Assembly (NCBI GenBank): GCA_036429605.1
Contig: CM071591.1
Location: 4,340,001-4,404,000, forward strand
Source of the DNA: Cladobotryum mycophilum
Lineage: Eukaryota > Ascomycota > Sordariomycetes > Hypocreales > Hypocreaceae
Reading direction: 5' to 3'
DNA: 64,000 nt
Shown here: positions 48,112 to 59,628 of the stretch, one piece after another
How the letters are laid out: each line of letters opens with the position of its first letter
How positions within the stretch are numbered: position 1 is the first letter of the stretch
Program-made: the position numbers and the translations under genes
Notes under the pieces: generated by a model
What the model saw: the letters and a program-made list of their open reading frames with translations, nothing else
The model's database searches: none
What the model was told of the DNA's origin: nothing

Positions 48112-48351
48112 ATGAAGGCCTCCATGGCAGTTTTGTCCCTCCTTGTCGGGTGCATAGTCGCCAACCCACTACCCAAAGGTAAACGCATAATACTAGATCA
48201 TCATGCCCCCTAAATGCCGATTCCTATCCTAACAAGCTATGCGTTAGTCAACAATCACTTTGATCTAGCTGAAGCAGAGAGCCTACGACCACATCCTCTC
48301 AACAACGCGGTCCCTTTGAAGGTCGTACGCCGCCAAGTTACCAATGCTTAG
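48112..48351 (+). CDS. 49-residue secreted peptide precursor
   Basis: Two exons (48112-48178 and 48269-48351) with a GTAAAC donor and a CTAG acceptor give 49 residues. A signal peptide (MKASMAVLSLLVGCIVANP) is followed by a short acidic-to-basic pro-region and a dibasic VVRR site, after which only the five residues QVTNA remain before the stop. Many fungal secreted pro-proteins have just this RRQ or KRQ junction but continue with a long mature domain. The gene may therefore encode a very short peptide or be a truncated derivative of a longer one. It has a TATA-like element and a CT-rich leader ending CAAAATG, which favours real expression. There is no recognisable family. It is divergent from a UstYa gene. 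Confidence 0.55.
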
Positions 48352-48768
48352 GGGGGGCAGAGATGTCTTGGTGCTATTCTGAATCTTTGTGGATGCTGAG
48401 TCTTTAATGTTAGTTTGCTGCTGTTTGGAGAGTCTCAATCAGTGTTGGGGGATTTTGTCAGGCATGGTGTTTCTAGAGCAGATATCCTCCTATATAGTTT
48501 TCGCTATACTACGATTGCGGTCTTGAACTTGGCTCTTCCAATAGGCACGTGCATGTAGTTTTTCCATGGCTTCCTTCGTCATACTCTTCATTGTTCCTAC
48601 GGGTCCATATACCGTCTGCTTGATTTCGATACATTACTTTGGGAACAAGGGTAAACCTTTGCCAACACTCCCATCGCACATCTACCAATGCCACACAAGA
48701 GATGGTGGTCAGATGCACTCATAGCGATCGTTACACCAAGCCTATATACATGTATACACACGTATCCC
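48352..48768. other. Intergenic region between peptide gene and GNAT gene
   Basis: The two genes converge across about 0.4 kb. A run of seven G follows the peptide stop. Apparent extension of the GNAT frame through this region is a product of its frameshift. Confidence 0.4.
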
Positions 48769-49518
48769 TCACTCCCATGGGCGCACAGTCTTGCCCTCCT
48801 CATATGGGCCACCGGCTGGTCTCCACAACGCCCACGTCCGTACAGGAGGGAAAGCCCTCTCAAGTTTCCTCCATTCGTCACTTGGGTTGTCCATGGTTGG
48901 ATTTTGAAGCCCCCATCAACAGCCGCAAACCCATACTTTAGATAAAACGGCAGTGCAAACTCACCTGCACCTATCCACATTTCGACGCCCAGTTCATTGG
49001 CCTTCTCAATGCCCCAATGCATCAATTGATCACCTATGCCCCGATGTCGATAATCAGGGTGCGTAAATATTGCGTGCAAGTCTGGTGGTTCTGTTAGATG
49101 GAAAGATAGATTGGCGTTGCATTCAGAAAGAAAAACACTTACAGAGTTGGGGTCTTCGCCCCGCCTTTTCCCTGAATGAATAGATGTTTCTCAGCAGAGC
49201 AGTAAAGTAATCGCGCTGGCCTCCTTCTGGATACCAAACGGCCTCAAACTTTGTGCTGTTCTCAAAGGGGTTCGCGGTGTAGACTTTCCAGAGCGCACCG
49301 CCAATGATGTTGCCCTCGGAATTAACAACCTTGAGCCATCTCTGCGACGGATCCAACTTGAAAGAGGATTTTTGGCGCTGCGTGTACTCCTCCACCCCGT
49401 TTTCGAGAGTGGCCGCTCGGAAGAAAGGCTGGAGCGGATTCTCGTACGAAACCCATTGACACGCTATCAATTCTTCGAAATCCGTAGCGGGATCTATTTC
49501 CAGTACTTGAAAGGCCAT
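48769..49518 (-). CDS. GNAT-family N-acetyltransferase (one frame break)
   Basis: A GCN5-related acetyltransferase of the type common in fungal accessory gene sets; the substrate is unknown. Exons are 49518-49143 and 49081-48769. The N-terminal half is MAFQVLEIDPATDFEELIAC with IGGALWKVY; the acetyl-CoA loop follows the splice junction as YLHAIFTHPDYRHRGIGDQL, with the R-x-x-G-x-G/A type pattern (RHRGIG). The frame breaks near 48877-48882: one added base gives WTTQVDEWRKLERAF and a natural C-terminus ending TVRPWE, 229 residues in total. Without the correction the frame runs on for about 60 residues of non-conserved sequence. An in-frame ATG at 49533 adds five residues. Confidence 0.85.
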
Positions 49519-50592
49519 CCTGTTCAGGCTCAAGGGCTAACGTCAAAAAAATAGCCGATTCGTTTCTTGAAAACGCCTCGGGAGTCGGGAGTTGGGAAAG
49601 GCTACGTCTGTCAATTGATGATGTATGTATATGTAGTCGCGAGGTTTGCAATCAAATGGATGCATCGTCCGGGGCACATTTCGCATGCCTTCGGGCAACG
49701 GACAAGTTTGTCTGCTCGAATAGGAATTAGACACGCCAAATAAGGGTGGAGGAGGCTAATGTTGATTGTTGGTCGTGAACATTGATGGAAGGTTCTCGGG
49801 CATTGCCTACACGGTACATGTGCGTGCTATGGTACCTTTAGGTAGGTACGCGTACGGAGCCACATTGATAATTCGGTGGGTATTTGACTGGCAAGGCAGA
49901 GTCACTGGATGATGCAACACAAACGAAGATCGAGTACCTATCGGGGATTCTAAATTTGGATCTTGAGAGCACACTGACGACAACGGATGGAATGTGAGAA
50001 AAATCACGCAATGCGGCATGGCAGGCAGCATGGTTTGAACGATAGAACAATCAACACGAAGTAGGATGGATGCATGTTCCACTCAATCAATCAATCAATC
50101 AATCAATGTACAAAAACCAAAACAGCCGGTGAATATCATACATTCTCCTCTCCCTCTTCTCCCTCCTCTCCCTTCCTTCCCAGTCCATTCCCACTGAAAC
50201 CACGTTGTGTAGCATCCACACACACAGTGCGCGATCCTACATACTGGAGTCGCCATAATGTAACCCTATAAAGCAAGGCAAGCTATAGAAGTTTGCCAGT
50301 GAACGTGAACAGCTCGCGTTCCGTTTGAGACACCAAAGAAAGGTCAGCGCATGGACAGAGTACCTCCAGGCCGTAGATAGATCGCAGGACTGCCGCAGCG
50401 CTTAATGTCATCATCGATGCTCTCGTTCACCAGCTTCCCCCCTTTCATATGCTGTTACTGATATGTAGAGAGCATTGTTCAATAACAGCTCGGTTGAATA
50501 ATACCCTTTTGCTTACAATCCAAGCTCACACTGTCTTTTTCTTTTCTTTCTCATTACAGTCTTCGCGGAGTGTGGTCCAACATCCTACCCCA
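49519..50592. other. Intergenic region between GNAT gene and rhodopsin-like gene
   Basis: About 1.07 kb without a supported gene between two divergently transcribed genes. It contains (AATC)n-type repeats at about 50083-50106, a CCTCTCC-rich tract at 50140-50180 and an AGGTAGGTACG word near 49840-49850. Confidence 0.4.
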
Positions 50593-51939
50593 ATGATGAG
50601 CCGACCAGCGCACTTCGTAACCTCATCCGATAAATCCCCGCTGGTTGAACTCCTCACATGGACTTTCCTCAGCATCGCGGGCCTTGCCGCTCTCGCTCGC
50701 CTACTAACCAAGATCCTTATGGTGGGAAGGCTGGCGTGGGATGATTACTTGGCAATTCTAGCAACGGTAGGAAATAATAATAGTACCTTGATTGATCATT
50801 TGAGGCAGTCATGCTGATGAGTTCTCTCTCTACATCAGCTCGCCACGGTCGGCCAGTCTGTGGCCGTCATCGTACAATGCGCGAATGGCTTGGGAAGACC
50901 CATCGAGGGTTTGGATGCTGGACATGTTTCTGCCGTTTTAAAGGTGAGCAGCTCAGCTCTCTTGACGACATGAATACGAACGTTGAATCGAGAACTAACG
51001 GTAACGCGTAGTCCGAGTATGCTGGCAACATCCTTCTCATCATGGGGTTTCTTTTTGCAAAACTATCCATCCTCAGAACCATGGCGGGCTTGACTCAACA
51101 CGACCGCAAACGCCTGCTATTTAGCATCGAAATATGCACCATCCTGTGGGCATTCTCTGCCGTGGTAACGGCATTGTTCCAGTGCCAGCTACCAATGCCT
51201 TGGGATCACATTGGTCACTCGTGCATTGATCGAGTACGGTCGGATCCATCCCTATGCTTTCAGGGTCATGATCAAAGTGAGCTGACGATGAAACTCCCTA
51301 GACGGCATTCTGGACCTACTTCTCTGTCACCAATGTCATACTTGATCTTGCTATCGTCGCTACTACAATTGAGACCGTTCGACGGGTTCGAATGCCATGG
51401 TCTAAAAAGGCTGTAGTGATCAGTGTATTTGGGAGTCGCATCTTGTACGCATGCAAAATCCCTTCTCGTCAGAACAAACCTGCCTGCCTACCTATTCGGA
51501 AACTGACGCAAAACGCTATAGGCTCGTTCCCGCTATTGCTCTCCAGATTTGTTACTCCAACAAGGCCATCAAGTCTCAAGACCCGACCTTTGACATGTGG
51601 CGTTCAACAGTTGCCATACAGCTTGCCCAGTGCCTTAGCATCACGACACTCTGTATCCCGTTCTTGAAGCCCTTCTTCGACAGCTTGGAATTGGACCTGT
51701 TTCGTATCGACGACTCGGCTGGACAAATGAAGATGGATGTGAGGTCCAGCAGTAGCCGTCTACCTGCGGGTACAAGATCCGGAGGCCAAGGCGGGACTTT
51801 GGAGGCGCCAAAAGCTAGCATTACGGCTCCGGAGCGCTGCGAAAATGCTCCCTCGTTGGACGAGGTACAGAGCTACACGAGCCATAGTATGCTCATCAAA
51901 CAGACGAAAACTTGGGAGATAAGTGTAGAAGGGGGCTAA
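50593..51939 (+). CDS. Rhodopsin-like seven-helix membrane protein (PTH11-like group)
   Basis: A member of the large fungal rhodopsin-domain membrane protein family, whose best-known relatives (PTH11-like) are putative receptors. Five exons (50593-50766, 50839-50943, 51012-51233, 51302-51444, 51522-51939) give 353 residues with consistent phases. Typical landmarks are WDDYLAILAT after the first helix, GQSVAVIVQCANGLG, the SEYAGNILLIMGFLFAKLSIL helix, the WAFSAVVTALFQCQLP helix, CIDR, and the TYFSVTNVILDLAIVATTIE helix. A cytosolic serine-rich tail of about 90 residues follows the last helix. The N-terminus is short and one helix may be weak or start further upstream: an in-frame ATG exists at 50449. 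Ligand and role are unknown. Confidence 0.85.
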
Positions 51940-53549
51940 TGCGGAAAGTATTCGGCGCCCTCAAATTAGGCCATCGTTGGCGTTCTGACCTCGATCGATT
52001 TGCTTGGGCATGGCTTCTGCGCCTGTTTGTTGTCCATCATGCGGCGCCTTTTTGCATCCATAGATATTCTTGTTCAGTTTTGTTTCGGTTGCCTGTCTTT
52101 CCAAATTGTATGGGAGGCATGCTTTTGCTTTTTAGATACCCAAAACCCCCCAAACATCTTACCCTTCATGTTGCAACACAACGTTCAGACTGCCTTTGAC
52201 TACCTAATAAACATGCATTCTCCTACTGCTAGTTTTTTTTTTTTTTTTTTTTTTTTTGGTGCAGCTATAATTATATAGAATACAAAGGTGACTTAGCCAC
52301 GCGACTGGATCTTCTTCGGGCCTCATGTAGTGTTTCGGCGAGAAAATGAAACTCATATCAAATCACTCCGTACCATGCACCAATATCCAAGTGCCCATTT
52401 CAACAACTCCATGGAGATCTACGGATAGCTTCCGTCAAGTGGCGCCTCTAAGCTGAGCCATCATCCGTTACGGCTCCCTTAGTGGATAGTACCAGCCTTC
52501 ATTAATCAACTGGCATTGCCTGATCCGGACGGCCGGGCATCCCCCAGTCAACGGGCTTATCTCAATCTCCACAAGAGTCACCGGATCGGGGTTTGCGCCG
52601 GAGACGCGCCCCGCGCTGTGCATCTTCCGTCCTACCCGGTAGTGGATTTCAAGCTACATCCATCAGAATCGGACTAGACAAATTGCTCTATACATTAATG
52701 TATTTATACCAGAAGGAGAAACGTCTTAGATTCAAACCACTAGATAATACGTGCACAGCCCTCTCGGATCATTTATTGTTCGTGAATGGTACTCCGTACA
52801 TATAGCATTTAAGTTAATAAGCTGTGATGTCGGTTGGGTCTGCGTGGAGACTGCCCTTGGGGACTTATGATTTGCGGAATGGTGGGATCCGAGTTTAGTT
52901 GAGCTAGAATGGGGGTGGCTGGTACCTTAGTTGACACTTGCGAAGGATTCATGTTAGTCCAAAACATACGGAGGATTCTTTATGCCTTGCCAACGTGCCA
53001 ACGTGCCTCCATGCAGACGTAGGCATGTGGCAAGGCTACACTGTGTGTGCACTGCCCAACCATCGGAGACCCCAGTCTTGATCCTTTGATGATACGCTGG
53101 GTGTACTACCCTGCAATCTCCATTGCTGCTATTGGATGCTTCCGCCATGTGCCAGAGCACGCGGGCCGCGTTGGAGCAGCGTGGGACTGATTCCCCAGCT
53201 TGCGGATTACATGTAGGTATGCATCGGGGGGGGGAGTACGGCGCCGGTCTAGCCATGCAAAGCCATGGTATTCTGTATGTGGTGACTGGCGGTGTTCATC
53301 CCCCTCCCCTTTGGTATGTCTAAGCTGCCTCACTCCACCTTGAGCTTGCGGGAAGAACACCAGATATGGCGGCACGTCCTTTTTTTGCTTCCTGTTGGAC
53401 GGATCGTCCTGTTGTCTCGAGTGCTTCCTAACCGGAAATATCGCGCGCTCGAAAAAAACGAACAAAACCTGCCGGTGAGCAATTGAACTCACACACACAC
53501 CTCCTCTTCCCTCTCTCTCTCTCTCTCTGTCGACGACGGGCACCAAATA
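51940..53549. other. Intergenic region upstream of the permease
   Basis: About 1.6 kb without a supported gene. There is a poly(T)25 tract at 52233-52257, TACTCCGTAC words near 52365 and at 52790-52799, and a CT tract at about 53505-53528 just before the permease start. Confidence 0.4.
52233..52257. repeat. Poly(T)25 tract
   Basis: An uninterrupted run of 25 T. It could be a simple homopolymer expansion or the A-tail of a minus-strand retroposed sequence. No coding remnant adjoins it. Confidence 0.8.
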
Positions 53550-55787
53550 ATGAGCCCGATGCGCGACAACTTTGAGCTTGGCCATTTGGCTACTGTCGAT
53601 CCTGGTCGCCAGTTCAGCGACAAGGCCAAGCGTGACTACGCAGATGGCGAGCAATTGGCCCGACTGGGCAAGAAAGCTGTGCTTAGGGTATGTTATGTTA
53701 TGTTATGTTATGCAATTTTTTGACTCCATCATCATGTCCTTTCTCCATACCAAATTAGATGTCACTGCACTGCACTTTTACTCCAAAATGTAGCTTTGCT
53801 AAACCAGCTCCTCATACCATGAATGTCACCGCACTGCTTTTACTCCAAAAAAAAAAATGTAAACTTTTGCTAAACCAGTAGCTCCTCAATATAGCGAACC
53901 TTTGGCTTCATATCAATCCTTGGTGTCAGCTGCACTACTCTCGTCACCTGGGAGGGCGTCCCCATTAATATCTCTCTGAGCATGAAGAATGGCGGGCCGG
54001 CTGGCCTCGTGTACAGCTTCATCCTCGTCTGGATAGGCAACTTTAGCTTCTGCGCCACCCTCTGCGAGCTGGTGTCTATAGCTCCCACGTCGGCCGGCCA
54101 GTATCACTGGGTATCGATGCTGGCTCCGAGATCGTCCGCCAAGTTTCTCAGCTACATCACGGGCTGGCTGACGGTTGGGGGATGGCAGGCCTCATTAGCG
54201 ACGATTGTGTATGTATCGGCTACCATGATTCAGGGCGTAGCTGTTTTGCTGGCACCGTCCTATACCATTGAGCGATATCAATCAACTCTCATCATGTGGG
54301 CGGTGATTCTATTCTCACTGTTTATTAATTCAGTCGTTAATAGACTGCTGTCCAAGTTTGAAGGGCTTATTCTGGTTCTTCATATCTTGGGATTCTTCGG
54401 TATTATGATCGCCTTGGTTACCCTTGGTCCGCGTGCAGATGCTGCTTCAGTCTTTACCACGTTCAGGAATGATGGAAACTGGCCAACGCAGGGTTTATCG
54501 TTTATGATTGGCACGAGCATCACGGCTACTTCTTTCTTGGGTACGTTTTACAATCCCATTAACCGGGCTCTCATATCTCCTCTCTCTCTCTCTCGTGTTT
54601 GGCTGACAATGAACTTTCAGGCGCAGACGCTGCTTTTCACGTATGAACCAACCCCCTTTTTTTGCAGATCTGTTGAAAAAAGACTACAGCTGATGGGTCT
54701 ATAGTTATCTGAAGAAGTGTCCAACCCCTCGTTAGTTGTACCACGATCCATCATGCTCACGCTGATGATCAATGGCGGCCTTGGATTTGCCATGATGATG
54801 GCGATACTGTTCTGCATGGGCGACCTTCAACACGCCCTAGAATCTCCAACTGGCTACCCCTTTATTGAGGTCTTCCATCAAGCCACCGACTCTGTAGCTG
54901 CCAGTGCCATTATGACGGCCATCCTCATTGTTTTATGTTGCAGTGCATCGGTTGGGATTCTAGCCTCGACGTCGAGAGTTTTCTGGGCCTTTGCACGAGA
55001 TCGCGGCTTTCCATTTTGGCGTACTTTATCCTCTGTACGTTGCGTTCTTCTTTCTTTCTTTATTTCTTTCTTTATTTCTTTCTTTATTTCTTTTTTTATT
55101 TCTTTCTTTATTTCTTTCTTTATTTCTTTCTTTATTTCTTTCTTTATTTCTCTCTTTATTTCTTTCTTTATTTCTCTCTTTATTTCTCTCTTTATTTCTC
55201 TCTTTATTTCTTTCTCTCTCTCTTTCTCTCTCTATTTCTCTCTCTCTTTCTTCCTTTGCTCTATATTGCCGTTTAACTAATAGATAATTTGTTTCTAGGT
55301 CAATCCACGTACTTCAGTTCCCCTATGGGCAGTCTCCATCACATCCATCATCTCCGCTCTGATAGGCCTCGTGGTGATTGGATCCAAAGTTGCCTTTAGC
55401 GACATCACATCACTTACCCTTTCCTGCCTCTACGCCTCGTATTTCATCTGCGCTGTACTTCTCCTCTATCGCCGCTGCACAGGCGGTCTGAGAACGGCTC
55501 ATTCGACGACTATGTCCTCGGGTCCTACTAATACCCCTGGTGGCGAGCTTGTTTGGGGACCTTGGCATATTCCCGGCGTATTCGGCATCATCAACAACGC
55601 TTTTGCGTGTGTTTTCCTGCTCATCATCTGGTTCTTTTGCCTATGGCCACCGGCAACTCCGGTAAACGCTGCCGAGATGAACTACAGCGTCTTGATGACG
55701 GGCTCAATGGTCATCTTTAGCATTGTATATTATCCGATTTGGGGTAAACGAGATTATCTGGGACCTGTGATTGAGGCGGACCTCTGA
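53550..55787 (+). CDS. APC-superfamily permease, GABA/choline-permease type
   Basis: A plasma-membrane transporter of the amino acid/polyamine/choline family. Five exons (53550-53687, 53895-54540, 54621-54640, 54705-55034, 55299-55787) give 540 residues with all phases consistent. An N-terminal cytosolic tail is followed by about twelve hydrophobic segments. Family landmarks are the TM1 region (RTFGFISILGVSCTTLVTWEG), PTSAGQYHWVS, GADAAFHLSEEVSNPS, the STSRVFWAFARDRGFPF loop and the final YPIWGKRDY. The third exon is only 20 bases, and the fourth intron carries a long TTTC/TTTATTTC microsatellite. The substrate cannot be told from sequence; GABA, choline or a polyamine are all possible. Confidence 0.92.
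55046..55255. repeat. TTTC/TTTATTTC tandem repeat inside a permease intron
   Basis: About 200 bases of TTTC-based units, mostly in a 12-base period (TTTCTTTCTTTA), grading into CTCT-rich units, fill most of intron 4 (55035-55298). The pyrimidine tract ends about 40 bases before the acceptor. Confidence 0.9.
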
Positions 55788-56210
55788 TGTAACAACACTT
55801 GAGTGAGCGAGAGGGTACTTGACTGCTATCCATATGTAGAATACATTGGGCTCGTGTATAAAACTTAATCTCTCCTCCCTCCTGTTTCAAGTCATTGTAT
55901 GCAATTATTTTCTAGTATTTTTGTTCACTCATCTCACTCGAATCTCAAGTGAATTGCTGAGATTTCTCACAGCGTTTGGGTCCCGATTGAGTAATGGAGC
56001 AGCAAAACAGACTGGAATTTGGCGCTAATAAAGTCTAAAAGTGCGCGACGCAATACATTTTCAAACTAAATTCCGCGCTAATCATGATGAGATGAGGCTA
56101 GTGAGGCTGCCAGACCCACTTTCACTCTCAATTTCACTGTCAATTTGACTCTCCTTCACTCACTTTCACTCACTTTCACTCTCTTTCACTCGCTCTACGG
56201 CTGTAAAAAA

Positions 56211-56242
<32 letters not shown>

Positions 56243-57394
56243 CAATCTTGGACCCTAGGAAGGCTTTCATCCCCTCCCCAAACAAACAGACTGACTCTGC
56301 AAATGCAAAAGAGGGGCGCCGAGGGCCCGAGAGTCAGATTAAGCGTTGGAGCGAAACTAGCAAAGAGCTGATGGTGGTGGGACCTTTGCCATCTCTCTGG
56401 ACTAAAGGCGCCGTTGTTTGTTTGTTACAAGTAGTTTCTTTTGACAACGCTCAAACAAAACGACAACTGATGAGAGAGAGAGAGAGAGCCTAAGAAAAGG
56501 AGAATACGAACGAAAAAAGCACATATCAGTCTAGTTTCGTAAAAAACTCACCGTCGGAATCAAGTTGGAGAAAGCATTTGGTACTGGACATGTTGACTGG
56601 GATTGATTTGATTCGAGACTACGGTGACAGACATTTCTGCGTCATGAGAAAAACATCCGGATACCTGTACAACATGTGGTTCTGTCTAGAGCCACCAAGT
56701 AGGTTCAACTCTTCGAAACTCCTCAATGTCTTGGAGAAGTCATGTAGTCTCATCATAAGACATTCCCAAACCACGTCTTGATGGCGGATGGCAACCCTTT
56801 GCTGATGACCTGCTACGGGATATCGCTCTGTCAGGCGCCGCACAAACAGGTCAGACCCTGCCAAGAGAAGCCTCCTCTTGTTCACGGACACTCATCATCA
56901 AACTGATTGCTCTAGTCCCCCAAACTCCATGCCAAGAACGGATCAAGTCATGCCTCTTTTGGTTTCGATTCGACCCTCCTGCTCCTAAAAAAGCCACCCG
57001 CGACAGTGTCTTGCAAGGCCAAACTCTTCTCATCTAGAACATTGGACGCCACCAGATTGCCTTGTCCAGCTCATCCAAACATTATGCGTGAATGTCTAGT
57101 TGATCCAGCTGCAAGATATCGGATCAGAGCACAGTGATACCGCGCACTTGCTAAGATGAACCTCGGAAGAAAAGAGAAAACACATCTTGGCGAAAAGGGT
57201 CATGGAGTCTGAACAAAGTATAAGTACAGACTCATTCCTCGCCGTAAAGTATATCTTTTCCTCATCATCAAACAGCATCATCATCAAGCAAGCAACAAGC
57301 ATTCTTATCCTCATCACTCTCTCAACACACTCCTTCAACACACTCCTTTAACAACTTCCGTTGATAACCACCACCACCAACAACAGCCGTCAAA
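55788..57394. other. Intergenic region upstream of the hydrophobin
   Basis: About 1.6 kb without a supported gene. There is a (TCACT)n-type repeat at about 56120-56195, A-rich runs at 56203-56240, and the hydrophobin promoter with a TATAAGTA at about 57219-57226 followed by a CATCAT/CAAC-rich leader. Confidence 0.45.
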
Positions 57395-57821
57395 ATGAAG
57401 TTCTTCGCTGTTGCCGCCCTCTTCGTTGCTGCTGCTATTGCTCAGCCCACCACCATTGACGAGCACTGGGCCAACACCCGCTCTGTCCCCGGCAAGCCTT
57501 GCCCTGACGGCCTCTTCTCTGTCCCCCAGTGCTGTGCCACTGATGTCCTTGGTGTTTTGGCTCTCGACTGCCATGCCCGTGAGTTTCCCCTCTACGAACC
57601 TGCATTTGCAAAACCTCAAACTGACACTTTCCAAAGCCAAGCGTGACTGCCCCGACACCGGCTCCTTGCGCCAGGAGTGCGCCAAGGTTGGCCAGCAGGC
57701 TCGCTGCTGTCTTCTCCCTGTTGTAAGTCTTCCAGAGTCATGAAGCCGAGGATCTCACTTGAGATACTGACCCATTATCCAGGCCGGCCAAGCTCTCATC
57801 TGCCAGCCCCCGCTGCACTAA
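57395..57821 (+). CDS. Class II hydrophobin
   Basis: A small secreted amphipathic protein that coats hyphae, spores or the air-water interface. Three exons (57395-57578, 57637-57722, 57783-57821) give 102 residues. A signal peptide (MKFFAVAALFVAAAIA) and a short linker precede the eight-cysteine pattern: C-x9-CC-x11-C, then C-x9-C-x8-CC-x10-C. The class II spacing and LFSVPQCCATDVLGVLALDCH are diagnostic; the last block is CCLLPVAGQALIC. Both introns sit at positions usual for the family. A TATA box and a CT/CA-rich leader indicate a strong promoter. Frame intact. Confidence 0.97.
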
Positions 57822-58530
57822 GCCTCGGATCACCAATGACTCTTTATTCTTATGGACTTTTTTATGACGTCTTCCAGTACGCCAATATCATTAACAACAT
57901 CTTTAAGCTGGTATGACATGGACTGGGTTTCCTGCAATGTGAAAGGGACTCCAAGTCGGGGAACGGTTTTATAGTGCTATACCTTTCGGGACAATATTCT
58001 TAATGTATTCTTATTAATACACATCATTATTCCTCACCATACGAGGCGGCCCTTTTTCCTCATTTACGAATATCTTGTGGTTTCCAAGAATTCCAGGGTG
58101 TGAAGTGACGGGCATGCTGGTCAGCAGGACACTTGGACGGAGAGCCTGATCCGCGCGACGAGATCAAGACGAACTGTCTTATTTGAAAGAAGTAGTAAAT
58201 TTGGACAATCCTTTAGATATTTAAAAACGCTTGCAAACAAACGGTGGTGATTGCAAAGCCGTTGTAAAGTTGGTAAAGAATGGATTTGCCACCCACCTTA
58301 AACTTCTAGAAACAATGTCCCCTGAATTAGTCATCGGCTAGTGTGCTGCTGTGACGCGACGATAAGCGCATAGCGCATCGCAAAACACCAAGCACTGAGC
58401 TTGGGGCCTGGTAAGTCAGACTCAGATTCGACATCAATGAAACAACACCCACAAACTTGACCAATTCGATATCCCCCGCAGCCCGATTTTTGAAAACAGA
58501 TACCGAGCGAATACGGTCGAACTTGTAAAT
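57822..58530. other. Hydrophobin 3' flank and CWC24 promoter
   Basis: About 0.7 kb without a supported gene. The hydrophobin 3' flank is AT-rich, and the CWC24 upstream part carries no motif that I recognise. Confidence 0.4.
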
Positions 58531-59628
58531 ATGGAGAATGCCGAGACCACAGCGGCCGAAGCCGCAAATGCTCCCGTTGCAGTCTTCAAGAGACGAGGCG
58601 CAAAGGGCAAGGCGAATCTCAGAAAAAGACCTGCGACACCTCCGCCCGCCGACAGCGACAGTGACAGCGCCTACTCATCATCAGAAGACGAGTCTGGCAA
58701 GCGCGTCAAGAGAAGAAAGAAGACCGCCGTCGTCACCGCATCAGCAAAAGGAGCCGCCCCCAGCGGTCAAGACTCGAGGATAGTGTACGCCGCCGACCGC
58801 AGCGTTCCCATTGCCGACGGCAACGATGCAACAAAGCAGAGCAACTGGTACGAGGACAATGCGAAAGACGCCCTCTCCGCAAAGAATCTACTTGGTTCAA
58901 CGAGGCCGCAGGCAAAGAGCGAACAGCCGGATGGCACATACAAGGGACTTGCGAACCAGACTACGTTTACCCAGAAGAACCCTGATGCGCCGCGCAAAAC
59001 CGTCGGCCCAATGAAGGCGCCCACGAATGTTCGGACTGTCACCATTATTGATTACAGTCCCGACACCTGTAAGGACTACCGAATCACTGGGTAAGCACAC
59101 TCACTCCTTTTGGTAACATGGAAACAAGTAAAAAAAAAACATCTACTAACTCTCAAGCTCAATAGATTCTGTGGATTCGGAGACAACTGCAAATACGTTC
59201 ATAGCAGAGAAGACTACAAAGCCGGATGGCAGCTCGACAAGGAGTGGGAAAACGTTACAAAGGGCAAGCAGCACTTGGGAGGCACCGTGGTAGCCTCTGC
59301 CAACCGGGAGCAGAAAGCGGGCGAGGAAGACGACGACGACGAAGCTCTACTGCAGAACATACCGTTTGCCTGCATCATCTGCCAAGAGTCTTACAAAGAG
59401 CCCGTCATCACGAGGTGTGGGCATTACTTTTGCTTGCCATGCGCGCTCAAGAGATACAAGAAGGACCCGACTTGTGCGGCTTGCGGGACGGGGACGAATG
59501 GTGTTTTCAACTCGGCAAGCAGGTTGAAGAAGCTTCTGGACAGAAAGAGAGAAAGAATAACCAAGCGACGACAAGAAGCAATAGAGCGAGGCGAGGAAGT
59601 GAGCGACGAAGAGGAGGAAGAGGAATGA
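58531..59628 (+). CDS. CWC24: Pre-mRNA-splicing factor CWC24 (C3H1 + RING)
   Basis: A spliceosome protein acting before the first catalytic step; homologue of human RNF113A. Exons are 58531-59090 and 59166-59628, giving 340 residues. A disordered basic/acidic N-terminus (about 1-100) is followed by NQTTFTQKNPDAPRKTVGP, the CCCH zinc finger (CKDYRITGFCGFGDNCKYVH, about residues 180-199, split by the intron), HSREDYKAGWQLDKEW, and a C-terminal RING finger (CIICQESYKEPVITRCGHYFC then C..C, about 245-285). The C-terminus is acidic (SDEEEEEE). Frame intact and length normal. Confidence 0.96.

Noticed and set aside
54717..55280. Frame continuing as FISFFISFF repeats
   Set aside because: This is read-through of permease exon 4 into the microsatellite of intron 4; the GTACGT donor and TTTCTAG acceptor rejoin conserved permease sequence.
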